Shown here: positions 49,201 through 61,140 of the stretch, piece after piece
Position numbering within the stretch: the first letter of the stretch is position 1
How the letters are laid out: each line of letters opens with the position of its first letter
From: Mya arenaria
Lineage: Eukaryota; Mollusca; Bivalvia; Myida; Myidae
Direction: 5' to 3'
Length of the DNA stretch: 64,000 nt
Assembly: GCF_026914265.1 (NCBI RefSeq)
Contig: NC_069135.1
Location: 31,912,756 to 31,976,755 of the forward strand
Position numbers and translations under genes: made by a program
The notes under the pieces: model-generated
The model's database searches: none
The model's input: only the letters and a program-made list of their open reading frames with translations
What the model was told of the DNA's origin: nothing

Positions 49201-52188
49201 GGAAGGGTGTTTGTATAACCTTGGCAGGTTGAGACAATGAATGTATATCAGTGGCAAAAGATTGGCCGGAAGAAACAGAATTTTGGCCCAAAAACTCAGA
49301 TGAATGGATAATGTTTTCCAAGTTGCTTGAACCGATTGACGTTCCGACATGTCCGTTATCGCTGAATTCCTCATGTCTTGCTTCAGGAATTACCTGAAAC
49401 AATATTGATAGTTTTGCTGTGATGAAATGTGGTCAAAGTGTGATCTTATAAATTTGAATGACTTCGTTTCCTGCATGCATTAAAACATTGTTATTTGCAA
49501 AGTAGACTTGGTTTCATTTTCTGAAGAAACTGATATGTTTTCAACATGATGCTTAACTATTTAAGAACATGCGTCCTCTTTTGCATTTATTCAACACATA
49601 TTTCAAATAAACTCATAGACTCATAGATGAATTTGCATTTGACTTTAACTTATTGCTGTGCACTAAGGCTAGAAAATGGTTCTGGATCTAAAAACTGTGT
49701 TTCTTTGAAAACTGTGTTGTTTATTTTCTCCCTCTCGTACCTAACCATTATAACTTCCACTGCTCATATTGACAGTACAGGATTTTTTAAACAACGATCT
49801 TTTATTTCCGTCATCTTGCAGTTTTCTTATAACAATTATCGTGCATTTATATTTTAAGAAAATGAATAAAGAAAGATTGATAAAGGATGATATTAGCATG
49901 TCATAGCTAACTAATTCGTGTAGATTCTTATATATACATCTTAATTTGGAATTCTATATGAAAACAATAAGTATAATACGTACTGTGTCGTGGTGAACAT
50001 TGGTATCGTCTGTGAAATCGTTTGAAAAACTGCATGGCTCAGTCTTAACCATCGAACATACTTGTTCAGGGTGATATCCGATATGGTTGACGTTATTTGC
50101 GTGCCTATCCGTCTCCGAGAACTTTCCCCGAATCGCCGCGACGTCGCTTTTTGCTCGCGTCTTTAAATTCTTCCAAAGAACTTTCAACTGTTGAGTGCTT
50201 CTTGGATGGACTTCTTTCCTTAAAATCAGAAAAAAAAACAAGTGTATAAACGCCGCTTTTCTTTACTGTAGTTTATGCGTGGACTTTATTGAAATTAAAA
50301 TTTCCCCAAAAAAACCCTACATTTACCTGTATTACAAACAATAAATTAATGAATTATAAAAATACATAGCACTCTTTAAAACATTGATAAAAACACAGTA
50401 CCTGCAATTGTACTCCGTCGTTAAATTTGTCCAGACCTTTTCTTTTTCAAGTATTTCATTCGTGCTATTAGCCTTTCTGAATATAACCTTCTCATTCTTT
50501 TTAATTAATGCTAAGAAGAATTCTTTTTCAAACGCTGAGAACACAACTGTTCCTTTCAGACGTGGCATAGTGAGTAAACCATGTACATCTATATCACTCC
50601 AACTGAACCAACGACTATTGATTGAACGGTGAATGATGTATTTGAATATAATCCTAGCGAAAAGCTGGGAGATCCTTTTAAATCCGATCTCCAATAAACT
50701 GTTTATACGATAAGGCTCAACAACTCAAATATAATCGGCTTACTCACTGGCTGGCGTCTTCACAGATAGTTATTTGACCTCGCTTCGAGTGACTGGCCGT
50801 TGAATCGATAACAAGAGAAATGATAATTGTATTTCAAACGCTGGCAAATTGAAAGAGACCTCGATTTATGAATACTTCTATCATTTCAATCTTAATCCTG
50901 CATAACATTTAGCTTTGAACGAATTTGAGAGTCTACAAGACGCATGCAGTCTATTTCTAGGTAACGCGTTCCACTGTCTTGCTTACCGAATACTTCTTAA
51001 AACCCAATCAAATGTTGCATATCAAAATGAAGGGTTTCGGCACAATTTTCTACACATGAGAACATCTTTTAAAGAAAGTTGTTTTTGCAACGTACTTCGT
51101 AGATGAAAACGTTAACTTCGAATGCCATTGGTAAATGACCGCACACTTATTATTTTAAATATCAATACTGGTGTTATTAATGACGTCATAGCCCCTTGCG
51201 GTTCATGCAATATCGACGATAAGTTTACCCGATACAACAAACAAGGAAATGTCATTTTTAGGCTCATGTTGCTTTTATAAAATTCTTACGATTACGTTTG
51301 CCTATATCCGAGGCTAAATTGGCATATTAATTATATATTTCAGCAAAAGTTGAAGGAGAAGATTTTTTCAAAAAGGTACCGGGACTATGTGAGACCGTTG
51401 CGAGTCTTTGCACGATATCATGCGTGGCATCGCTAATGACGATTGCTATGATGAGTATGAACAGGTATTTCTTCATCTGCGCAAACGACATATACAGGAA
51501 AATATTTACTAGGAAACGCTGTATCGCCATATGCGTCTCCGTTTACTTTATTGGTACCACTTTAGTCATTTTAAATACAGCAGGCGTCGGCGACCATGGC
51601 TTCGATAAAAAAAGTCTAGAGTGCATCTGGGACCGAATGGCAACGTACCCATTTACAGTCGTGTTTTCGATTGTTCTGGTATGGATTCCTTCGATTATCA
51701 TTGGAGCCTTTTACTTGAGAATATACATGTTCGTGAGGACACATAGACTAAGGATGAAAGAGAATAGAAAACATTTGGGTGGAAATCAAACGCCGTTGAA
51801 AAGTTATCACCTTGCGCAAACATTGTTTGTCATCTACATTGCTTTTATCACATGTTGGGCGCCATATGCGCTGCTTATGGTGGCGGACTCCAAAGACACC
51901 TTTGCACACGAAGTGCATGTGTACATAACAATGTTTGCGCATCTGCATCCTTCACTCAACTGGATGATCTACTATCTTACGAACAAACATTTTGCGAATG
52001 CATACAAAGAAGTATTTGCAAGTTGCTGTTTGAGTGAACGTCGCGCCCTGCCGGTGAGTGTCACCTCTGACGATTCAAATAAAGCTGGGACAATGACGCC
52101 GTCATCTATGAAAGCTAAGAAAACAAACCTGGAACATAGTCAGACGTACTCGAGTTCTTGTGATCAAGTGGAGATGACTTTGACATAG
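46214..52188 (+). CDS. Class A GPCR-1, melatonin-receptor-like orphan
   Basis: Exon 1 is 46214-46505 (donor ATTG|GTAAGG) and exon 2 is 51344-52188 (acceptor ATATTTCAG), phase 1, 378 residues. The start AAAATGG is a good context. The product is a seven-transmembrane plasma-membrane receptor signalling through G proteins. Motifs: N-glycosylation site N11-I-S, TM1 GN with N54, TM2 NLAISDL with D84, Cys113 at TM3 pairing with Cys191 in SLECIWDRM, NRY at 137-139 within NRYFFIC (DRY position), P213 in TM5, CWAP at 268-271, and NWMIY at 303-307 in place of NPxxY. The TM4 Trp is missing. NRYxxIC recalls melatonin receptors and related invertebrate orphans, but the ligand is unknown. The 4.8-kb intron hosts an antisense gene. 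A paralogue lies at 55821-60139. Confidence 0.9.
48629..48775. repeat. Inverted-repeat element inside the GPCR-1 intron
   Basis: ACGGGTTTAATAGGTGACCT at the left pairs with GGTCACCTACTAGACCC at the right, continuing into AATATGGGATATACGTGG and CCCTGAATATCTCATAT. Total about 147 bp. A related GACCCGGTATGG...GGGGTCACC stretch follows at 48887-48914. Confidence 0.6.
49001..50568 (-). CDS. Myb/SANT-like DNA-binding protein, MSANTD3-like, nested antisense gene
   Basis: Three minus-strand exons: 50568-50402 (ATG, donor TGCAG|GTACTG), 50218-49984 (acceptor TTTTAAG, donor GACACA|GTACGT) and 49393-49001 (acceptor TTTCAG, stop at 49001). Phases agree (2, then 0), giving 264 residues. Residues ~10-85 form a Myb/SANT-like domain: FSAFEKEFFLALIKKNEKVI, WTNLTTEYNCR, then RSTQQLKVLWKNLKTRAK with the third-helix WKNLK. 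A low-complexity middle follows. The C-terminus (~210-262) is a charged coiled coil (EKHEHEVKVKLL, KMKRRHEQELFEQQMKVLKL). This order matches MSANTD3-type proteins, which are probable nuclear DNA-binding factors whose domain is related to the Harbinger-associated Myb module. The whole gene lies in the GPCR-1 intron on the other strand. ATG 50568 was chosen because the frame upstream opens only at a TTG. Confidence 0.82.
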
Positions 52189-52890
52189 GAATGGTATCAA
52201 GATGTATTTGAACTTAACAATTCATGAAAATACAGTATTGTTATTGTTTGAGTTGGGAAGATTTTGTCATAAAAATACTTTTTCATTTAGTTGTATGCTT
52301 TTTCCTTATTATCAGTTTTTTTATAATACAAATTAGCAATGCTTTTCATTTGTTTTACAAATAGGAAGTTGATGTTCGGAAACAATATAGTATGTTATAT
52401 TTACTGCACCCCCTACACAATTTACTTGAATTATAGACGAACACAAAGCTCTTGCGGGTAAAGTCAATTTTTACTACAATGTTGTCAAGAAGTGTGTCCA
52501 ATAACTAAGGTGGTATAAGTCAACGACATTATAACTTATCTGTACGTTATCGATTACACGGTTAAGCTCTGTTCCACTATGGACTATGTATATACCAATG
52601 AAAAGAGGACACTTCCAAACATGGTTACTGTTATGTATCATTATGTCAAACATATTTCAAACTATTTCGCTCGGAATAGTGTGTACAGCCATGTGTGATA
52701 CAAAGAAATGACAGGTTATGGTTGTGAAAATAATTACTCAAGCAGCTTATATTTTCTCCTGTATCTGTCAATTTTCTGCTTTCAACCAGTGCAGTGTTTC
52801 CTGGATGCAAGCCCATTTATAATGTCGTTGTATTAAATGCTAATCGTCCTTTTTGCCATACCTGGAGCATACAAGTTATGGAAACTTAAC

Positions 52891-53123
52891 ACTAGCGGAT
52901 CCAGGGTGGAGGGTGCACACCTGGAGCACACCCCTTAAATCCGTCGAGTTTATTTTTCAATATAGGAGAAAAAAGTATTAACATACGCCACCATTGAACC
53001 ATTTCCGACAAACAATAAAACTTTTAACTGTTAAAACCAAATAATATATGTTCTGGGGGAGGGGTGCAAGTCAAAACCTTACGCTACTTACGACCCCACA
53101 AACGTCAAAACCTGGATCCGCAC
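52891..53123. mobile_element. MITE with GCGGATCCAGG ends
   Basis: CTAGCGGATCCAGGGTGG at the left and ACCTGGATCCGCACCTGACT at the right are inverted. G-rich inner blocks (GGAGGGTGCACACC, GGGGGAGGGGTGCAAG) sit near each end. About 233 bp, non-coding. Confidence 0.65.
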
Positions 53124-53448
53124 CTGACTACAGTCAGGATTTGCTTTCTCTTGAGTATCCTTTTTATATAAGTTGATGTATTCAAATCAAGGACGTTCGG
53201 TACTCACAGCTCTTGTTTTTGTTACTTATCATTTTCTTATGCTCATATTTGTACATTTCCAACTCATTTTGTTAACTCGAACAACATGTTGCGTTATCAA
53301 TTTTTATTACAGGAACATAAAACTAGATCAAGTTGACAAGCTAGCGTTCAATAAGTAGCCTGCGAATAAATCACAGCAATATGGTGGATAAATGTGCGTA
53401 TCAGTTTAGTATAGTTATATACTGCATCGAGTCAGAAAACAACGGCTA

Positions 53449-53905
53449 TTTCTCCCACCTCAGATAAATTGATCCATTAATTTAACCATGCTAGAAATTC
53501 TTATCTTGCCCACGGGCGAAGATAAAATGCCCGTATGGAACTTCTTTTAATGGTCACCACATTGTAATTACCTCCCTTGTTACAGACTGTCGTCTGTAGC
53601 GTCTGTTTAAAGCGCATCATAGAAACCTTGTCTTGTGGCAGTATTTAGAACGCTAGTTAAGTATTTCTCGCTTCAAATGTCACCAGAAAACAGATTTCAC
53701 GCACCTTTCAAGAAATAATGCTTCACTCTTCTTAGAACTATTTAAAGACCGATCAGACAATTTACATACTCTGAATCACTGCGCGAATATCCATGACAAC
53801 CACGAATTATCGCATATCCATACGCAATTATTTTCACTAAGCACAAAAGAGTTCCAGCATAAAAATACATTTTTACTTAATTTTGTTTAACTGAGGTGGG
53901 AGAAA
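53449..53905. mobile_element. MITE with TTTCTCCCACCTCAG ends
   Basis: Perfect 15-bp inverted termini TTTCTCCCACCTCAG (53449-53463) and CTGAGGTGGGAGAAA (53891-53905), 457 bp. The interior contains GCCCACGGGCGAAGATAAAATGCCCGT, a local inverted repeat. No open frame of note. Confidence 0.75.
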
Positions 53906-53907
53906 AA

Positions 53908-54054
53908 GCATCTACCATAGCGCTCGTGTAAGATAGGTTCATGCCGACCCTCGCGCAGGGTGTTTTGCGGAAACTCGGTAAACCTCGTTTCCGCAAAACA
54001 CCCTACGCTCGGGTCGGAATGAAGCTATCTTACACTCTCGGCCATGGAAGATAC
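53908..54054. mobile_element. 147-bp hairpin MITE
   Basis: GCATCTACCATAGCGCTCGT at the left pairs with the right end ending CGGCCATGGAAGATAC. The arms continue through GTGTAAGATAG/CTATCTTACAC, GCCGACCC/GGGTCGG and GGGTGTTTTGCGGAAAC/GTTTCCGCAAAACACCC around a short loop near 53977. It abuts the element at 53449-53905. Confidence 0.85.
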
Positions 54055-55514
54055 TTATAATCTTTACCCGGTGGGGGGCACTTAAAGAAGACATATACTA
54101 TGCCTTTTCAACGTCATTGTTAGCCTAATTAAGATCCGTATGAAATAACAGAGATCAGTGGATTGCGATTTCAGTATCGGTAATTACTTCATAATCTTTA
54201 AAATAAGAACGTAAAGCAATTAAGGAACACAATAAATAAGTCTCTTCAGAAAAAGCCTCATACACACCTACCAAATAAACTTGTAAAGAAGCAATATATC
54301 ATGAACATTATTATCATGATTCCGGTCTATGGTTTGTTGTTTCATTCGTGGATATAACTAGGCAATGGAAGTACTATTACTCTCTCGAAAGCGACATAAA
54401 CTTGAAGAAAATAATGATTGACGAAAACAAACTTGTATACTTTAATTAACACAACGATTTTACCAACCAAACAGCAGACCCATATTTTAAATGCTATTGT
54501 GACAAAGCTCATAAAAAGTTTAAAAAGTTTGATTTAAACAAACATTACCCAACCATTCAAAATAAAAATATATCTTTAAAGAGGATAAAAATGTGTAATA
54601 AAGAGGCACTTGGGTTTTATTGATAAGCTCTTGAGTGAAACTAACCATTTTGTTGATTTTCCCAACTTGATTCAATTCACATAATCATTAACCAAAATAA
54701 CGAAAGTATGACACAAAGATCATTTCAATTAACGACTGATATCGACTTATTTTCGTAAATTTGCTGCATATTTGCATGAGTTACCATGCCATTGGTGCTA
54801 AGTAAATTTTGAATGATACATCCGAAGAAGATCATGATCAAAATGCAATAAAAATGGTTTATATTGGTTTGAAACTGGACTTTTAATGTTATTTTCAGTT
54901 CTGCTAAATGTTATTTGACAATGCTAAACACAAAAACAAACATGTTCCGATGAATGATCATAGAAACATTTTTCGATGGAACAAAAGTGTATCATAAATA
55001 AGTACTTGCTCAGTGTTTTTTATTAGCTCTGAATGGAACAGAACAGGATTTTATGCCAATAACTATTTGTGAATTTTCTTAAACATTTCATTTTGGCATG
55101 CGTACATCATTAAGATAGCTTATTATTCTAAAGCAAAATCGTATTAACTAAGACAGCAACAAACTGAATAGTTCTTTCAAGAGGTTCACTAAATAATCTT
55201 ATTCGTAACTTCAGTCAACTAAAATCAGTTTAAACGGCCGGAATGGCAACAGATTTAGTTTGTATTTTCTCAATTATGTTTTTAGATTTAACACTGGCTA
55301 ATGGTCAATTTAATCAAAATTTGAACAAAAAACAACAACAAAATTATGACACTAAGATCATATTTTGAAACGGGGTTCCAGTGCTTTGCCATTAAGCGAT
55401 TGGCATTGGAAATAATTCCTATGATCAACTGTCGTGCCGGGCAATAGAGTCCGTATTGGTTTCCTTCCGACTACAAAGGATTATAGGTTTGCATGATATC
55501 TTCGATGTAACATT

Positions 55515-55700
55515 GTGAAAATAACTACGTTTGGCTCATATTTGATTTTGCTTTAAAAGCCGTCTCGTTCCTTTTAATGGTTAACATTTCGAACATATTT
55601 GTTTCATTCGGATTACATAATGAAAGACTTTTAATGATCGCGTCATAGACAACATTCCATCAGGTGTAATTTGATATGGACGACATTAATCTCTTATATG
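55515..55700 (+). pseudogene. Decayed duplicate of the GPCR-2 5' end
   Basis: The segment parallels 55709-55905. Both share GATTTTGCTTTAA, GGTTAACATTTCGA, TTCGGATTACATAATGAAAG, CATAGACAACATTCCATCAG and ATATGGACGAC. In the upstream copy the coding part is disabled: an ATG is followed quickly by TTTTAATGA, the DNA between is shortened, and GTGTAATTTG replaces GTGCAGTTTT. It is a partial tandem duplication of the promoter, 5' UTR and start of exon 1, now non-functional. Confidence 0.8.
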
Positions 55701-55820
55701 GTTCATAGTGAAAAATAACGCCGTTTGGGCTACGTTCGATTTTGCTTTAAGAGCAGTCTCTTACCTGATAAAGGTTAACATTTCGATCATGTGTTTTTTT
55801 TTCGGATTACATAATGAAAG

Positions 55821-58800
55821 ATGAATAACTCTGAAGACACGATTGGAACTTTAAATGATAGCTTCATAGACAACATTCCATCAGGTGCAGTTTTATATGG
55901 ACGACACGAATTTCTGCAGATTAGGCCTGAACTGGCAATTCCGTGTATAATTGTACTTGGCTTTGCGTCTCTTGTTGGAACGTTCGGTAACTTGTTGATT
56001 CTGTTTGTCATTGCCACAAAGAACAAACTAAGGAAAGTGGAGTCTATTTTCATCGTGAATTTGGCCATTTCGGACCTGTATGTAACCACTATGGCCGATC
56101 CCATGAGTCTTATAGGTAAATATAAAACATTCGTCGTTTTAACTCGCACACAACTTAATCAAGTATTGTTATTTAAAAAGAAAATTGTCTTTGCAAGTTT
56201 CGTCAGTGTTCAACGATAGCTAAGAACAAAACAAAATATCATTTCACTGACATCACAAAATTGTATTAAATAAAGATGCAACATTTCTCTCATGTGCTTC
56301 GCATTGTACATAGCTAACTTTTTCCTGCCTGCGATACGAGTTTAATCTTCTCTAAGATGCAGTGTTAACAAAGAATCATTCTACTTCTAATAGTACATGG
56401 TACTATATATAGAAACTATATCTAAAATGAGAATAAGGTATACATTCTAATGTTGTGATAAATAAATATATGGAGTCACTTATGTTAACGTTGTCGACCA
56501 TTTGTGTCGATAATTGTGAAAAGATTTGATGTAATTTTGTAAGAGAAGAAACTATCGTCGTTGAACAAAATTCCCCTTAACACATGTATACTTTCATTTT
56601 CTTTTGAGCTCTTCGACAAACTAGCATAATTAAGCTAAAGAGCAAAAGATACTAGTTATAGCGCAGCAAAAACCCATACCGTTTCAAAGGTATGATTTAA
56701 AGTTGTTGTTTTTTCTCATTTCATTAATTAACATCCCTATTGCGCTCAGTCGATGCTTTACTATTACAATTTCATTACGATTGTTCTACCTATTTCTAGA
56801 TATATATATAGTTCAACGACGGCAAAATGCAAAATCCCGTTTTACACCCTTAGGGCGACGCATACCATTAGATTAAGCATGACCTATTACCATAGCGCTA
56901 ATAAATAATTAACGAGCTAGCGCTGTGGTATTCTGTGGATGTAAACGTCATGCTATACCAAATGATATGCGGCACCCTTAGAGTTTATATATATATATGT
57001 TTGACCATGTCTTACTAAAACTGCCATGAATTTCCAAACTTTTTATTTATCAACGTTAATGCTTTCTGGTATGTAAATTATAACTTTTTAAATGTTGAAA
57101 TTATGAATCTGGGTAAGAATAATCGAAATGGAATTAGAATCAATGGCTATATTAATTGATATGTGTGGTTCTTGTTATTTCTTGGTAATTGCACCATTGA
57201 AAGAAGTGCAAATGCAGAAGGTTTTGTTATTGTATCATTATTGATCAACTTTAATTTTTGTTATGAAATGTTGCAAAAGTGTGAAACTGGCATCTTAGGG
57301 CTTTATAAAACACGTTATTTGATGATGGCATCGGACAATATCTAGAATATTCATAGACCACACTTCCTAAAGAAGCAGCGCATGCTCAACAACACTGGTA
57401 TGGAACAGGACGCTGATATTCATAGTTTATGCATAAATTCAGCACTGACGTCGTGAAAATAGGTACATAAAGTGCCTACTTTAAACACAGTTGTCGGGGA
57501 ATAGTTTTCGACAATAGTATACGTGGACATAAACCGCACGATTTATTAGTTTTTAGCAAACAGATAACACACATGGCGTCGACATGTACATAAGTGGACG
57601 ATTGAGTGTTGTTTCGCGTATTGCATTATGTGTGAGGTAAATAAAACTTCCGGAGACCATCTATAGCCATTTACAAAAACCTTGTCATGGATTTTAAGTT
57701 TGAATATATTTTCGTAAAAATGCATTTTTTGGCAAACGGTATGAAAACAAACATGTAGAATAACACACAATTAGAAATACATTTGAAAGTCCACATAGCT
57801 TTTTCGTAATAACTATTTTGTTACAAGCTGATGATTCCATTGTATAGCATTACAATGTCTTAAAATAATTTAATACGATGGGAACTACCGAAACAAACTT
57901 TGAACGCAAACCCTTTTAAGAAGCATAAGGTTAAGGACCAAGATATACTAAAACTATGGCCAAGGCGCCTTTACATAAGACCACATAAGACAGACATACT
58001 ACAAATTTGATATTTTAAGCATTTCCATATCAGGGAATGTCTCACTTCCCTTGCCGAAAATCTTTAACCAGGCCTAATCATACATCATCAAAGATGTTTA
58101 ATGAATATAAGAGTTACGCCTTTGAATGATCAGCAAAAAGAAGTTCATTTGTGGTTTTAAGCTGCATGTAGTTTACGAGACCCGCGTATTAATACCATAA
58201 TGCAAAGGAATCCGAAACTCGGTTTTGAGAAGGACAATCTTAAGTGATTCAATTTCCAATAGCGTAATTAACGCTCTAATAAATAATGAATTTCCTGTCT
58301 CATTTTTGTAATAGTTATTAACAGTAGAACAAACATTTCAAGCTAATGCTAAAAACACATACGAAACAAACTGTTTCAATATCTGACCCTATAATTCAAA
58401 AACGTGAAGGAAGCCCATTACTTAGAGACACACAAGTCAACAAGGGCGTTGCAAATAAACTGAACTCACTGAATGGAACTTATAATACGTCTCTCATTGT
58501 CATATTGATCAGGTGCTGTTTAATTAGATTTAGCAACTGAATCCGTCTCTGTGATTTCAAAATAAGAGAACATGGTTTTGAATTAGCCTATTATCTTGCA
58601 GGGCTGGTAAATCAATTGAATTATAACTAAAATCCGATTAAAGTTCCCATCCCCAATGTAAGGATAATATTGTATGAAAAACAAAACTGCATGGATGTTT
58701 TAGTTTTTCTTTATACGGATTTCCTCCACTGTTTCTGATTGCATGAAACAAACTTAATAGACCATGAAATCATTAAATGTCATACCAGGAACAATGTGAG

Positions 58801-60139
58801 AAATTGGCAAAGTAGTAAAATGAGCCATCTAATTAAAGATAGAATATTCTATTTTGAAGTGTGTTAAAAATTTCACTTAGTCATGCCATTATTAGAAAGA
58901 AATAGATGGATAAAAGTGTCGCTCATTATGTTTAGAAATTAGAAGAGGTGGCAAATTTACATCCAAGGGATGTCACTTAAATATCGATATGTGGGATAAG
59001 GTATTAAAAACGTTATAATCAAATATCAAATCAAATACGGACAACCATTTTTTTTTTATTGATTACAAGGTTATGGATATGTATGTTTCTTTATACATTG
59101 ATAAAAATATATATATATGTAATGTTATACAGAGGATATTTGAAATTTATATGCATTGGTCCCTACTACATAGTTTTTTCTACACTATTGTAGCATCCAA
59201 CATTAATACTACTTGAAATCGATGAAGTTTATTTAATGTTTAATCGTCAACTGTGTTTTACTTTCAGCCAAGATAGAGGGAGAGGATTTCTTTGGGAGTA
59301 TACCAGGACTCTGCAAGACTGTTGCCAGTATCTGTACCATATCGTGTGTGACGTCAATGATGACGATTGCTGTCATGAGCTTGAACAGATATGTTTTTAT
59401 TTGCGCCAACGACATGTATAACAAAATATTTACCAAGACAACGTGTTTCGCAATATCATTATCGCTATACGCTATTGGAATAATTCTCGTCCTGATAAAT
59501 ACAGCAGGCGTAGGTGACCATGGTTTTGATCGAAAAAGTTTAGAATGTATATGGGACAGAATGGAGACGTTTCCATTCACGATTATATTTTCTGTCATTT
59601 TGGTATGGATACCTTCATTTATCACGGGTTTATGCTATCTGAGGATATTTGTTTACGTCCGGACACACAGACGTAGAATACAGAAGCAAACCTCTCAATC
59701 ATACAATGTCGACAGGCCGCTGAAGAGTTTCCGCCTTGCTAAAACGTTGTTTTTAATTTACGCCGTATTTGTGTCATGTTGGACGCCCTACGCACTTCTT
59801 ATTGTTATCGATTCGAAAGACACATTTCCGCACGAAGTCCACCTATACATTACTTTATTTGCCCATTTGCACCCGTCTATGAACTGGTTTATCTACTTCA
59901 TGACAAATACACACTTTGCAAAGGCGTACAAAGAGGTTTTTGAAAAGTTTTTGTTGTGTAAAACACAAGCGTGCTCCTGTGTATATAGAATAGAGATACA
60001 TCAAAATATGATAGAAACACCACTGACGTCAAGGTCATTGAAGCCATTAGACACATCTAGTCTAATGCCTCTTAACGGCTTCCGGAAACAGGGTCCTGCT
60101 ACAGTAACAATAGAAGCCGTTGCTGATACTGTTATATAA
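55821..60139 (+). CDS. Class A GPCR-2, paralogue of GPCR-1
   Basis: Exon 1 is 55821-56115 (donor ATAG|GTAAAT) and exon 2 is 59268-60139 (acceptor TTACTTTCAG), phase 1, 388 residues. It matches GPCR-1 along the whole receptor core: GTFGNLLIL, NLAISDLYVT, ADPMSLI, GEDFF, NRYVFICANDMY, NTAGVGDHGFD, SLECIWDRME, CWTPYALL, DSKDTFPHEV, HPSMNWFIYF and AKAYKEVF. Two N-terminal glycosylation sites (N2, N12). The Cys pair is in TM3 and ECL2, and NWFIY replaces NPxxY. The C-terminal tail differs most and is longer, with a Cys-rich patch (LLCKTQACSC) that could be palmitoylated. The intron position equals that of GPCR-1. ATG 55821 follows ATAATGAAAG, whose earlier ATG is out of frame. Ligand and coupling are unknown. 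Confidence 0.9.
56803..56998. mobile_element. Hairpin MITE in the GPCR-2 intron
   Basis: GCATACCATTAGATTAAGCA at the left pairs with TGCTATACCAAATGATATGC at the right. Inner ACCATAGCGCT/AGCGCTGTGGT and outer CACCCTTAGGG/GCACCCTTAGAG and TATATATA flanks complete it. The loop is AATAAATAATTAA. CCATAGCGCT is shared with the hairpin at 53908-54054. Confidence 0.75.
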
Positions 60140-61140
60140 ATATTTAATGAACAATGGTTTACAATCAAAACAGTCAAAATACGTTTTCATTTATAATTTT
60201 GGCTGACTAACACGTTGTTTTTTCACTATTCGATTTTAAACGACATTACCCAATTTACGTCAGGACGCTACATTTTTCAAAGAATCTTCCAATTAACGCC
60301 AATTAAGTTGATATTTTATGAAAATTATCATGAAAGAAACAGAACACCTTTGCATTTCGGTGCAAATCAACATTGTCTTCACTCATGATTAAAGATAATT
60401 TGAACTGTTATTATTACATGTTATTTATCATCTCTGGCAGCACCATCCGTGAACAATATTACTTCAATTTCGTTATTTCACCAAAACTCAAAATAATATC
60501 CTATGAATTCGTTTTATTGTTTAGATCTTTTACATGGTCATGCTTTGTCATTATAAACATATGATGTTTGCTGTCAATGTGTACGGAGTTGGAGTTTAAA
60601 GGCGGAAAATAAATATTGAATAATTTCAATGCATTTCTTAATCTCATTTGACTTTAATGATCAAATAGAATAAACCATATGACTTGGGTACATATAAATA
60701 TTAGCCTTTATAAATAGGGTAATATTTACGTCACCACAAATTCCCGAGTCAAAAAGCGCCAAAAATATCGCATTGTATGCTAGGACTTTTTCACCGTATC
60801 ACATGACATTAAATTTCAATAAAACGTGCGCAATTTTTCGGGGCATGCAATGCGATATATTGGGTGGGGTAGAGTATTTGAAAGGTGCTATTCCACTATT
60901 TTCGAAATTAGTTTATAAACGTTTTATTCTTGCATGTTAATCCGGCATACAATATTTGGCTATGTCTTAATTGGTTCACAACATGACACTTGCTGAAATA
61001 CGAGAACCTCAAGACTAACGAGCTCCGAATAATTTGCAAAGTGACAACGAGGGCCATTGAGCCTTATCGGATATATTAATATATGAATTGTGAAATACAA
61101 AATGAGATAAATGATAGCTCTGAAAATATAACGCCTATGG
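60140..61140. other. Gene-free stretch after GPCR-2
   Basis: AT-rich. A short hairpin, ATATCGCATTGTATGC against GCATGCAATGCGATAT, lies at 60764-60859. The 3' UTR of GPCR-2 should be here, but no poly-A site was chosen. Confidence 0.5.

Larger units (their letters stand above)
52189..55514. other. Intergenic region between the two GPCR genes
   Basis: Contains three inverted-repeat elements (listed separately) and otherwise AT-rich sequence without a recognised gene. The frame at 53173-53358 has no domain. Confidence 0.5.

Noticed and set aside
54020..54070. Possible promoter palindrome near the hairpin between the GPCR genes
   Set aside because: It is explained as the right arm of the 147-bp hairpin MITE.
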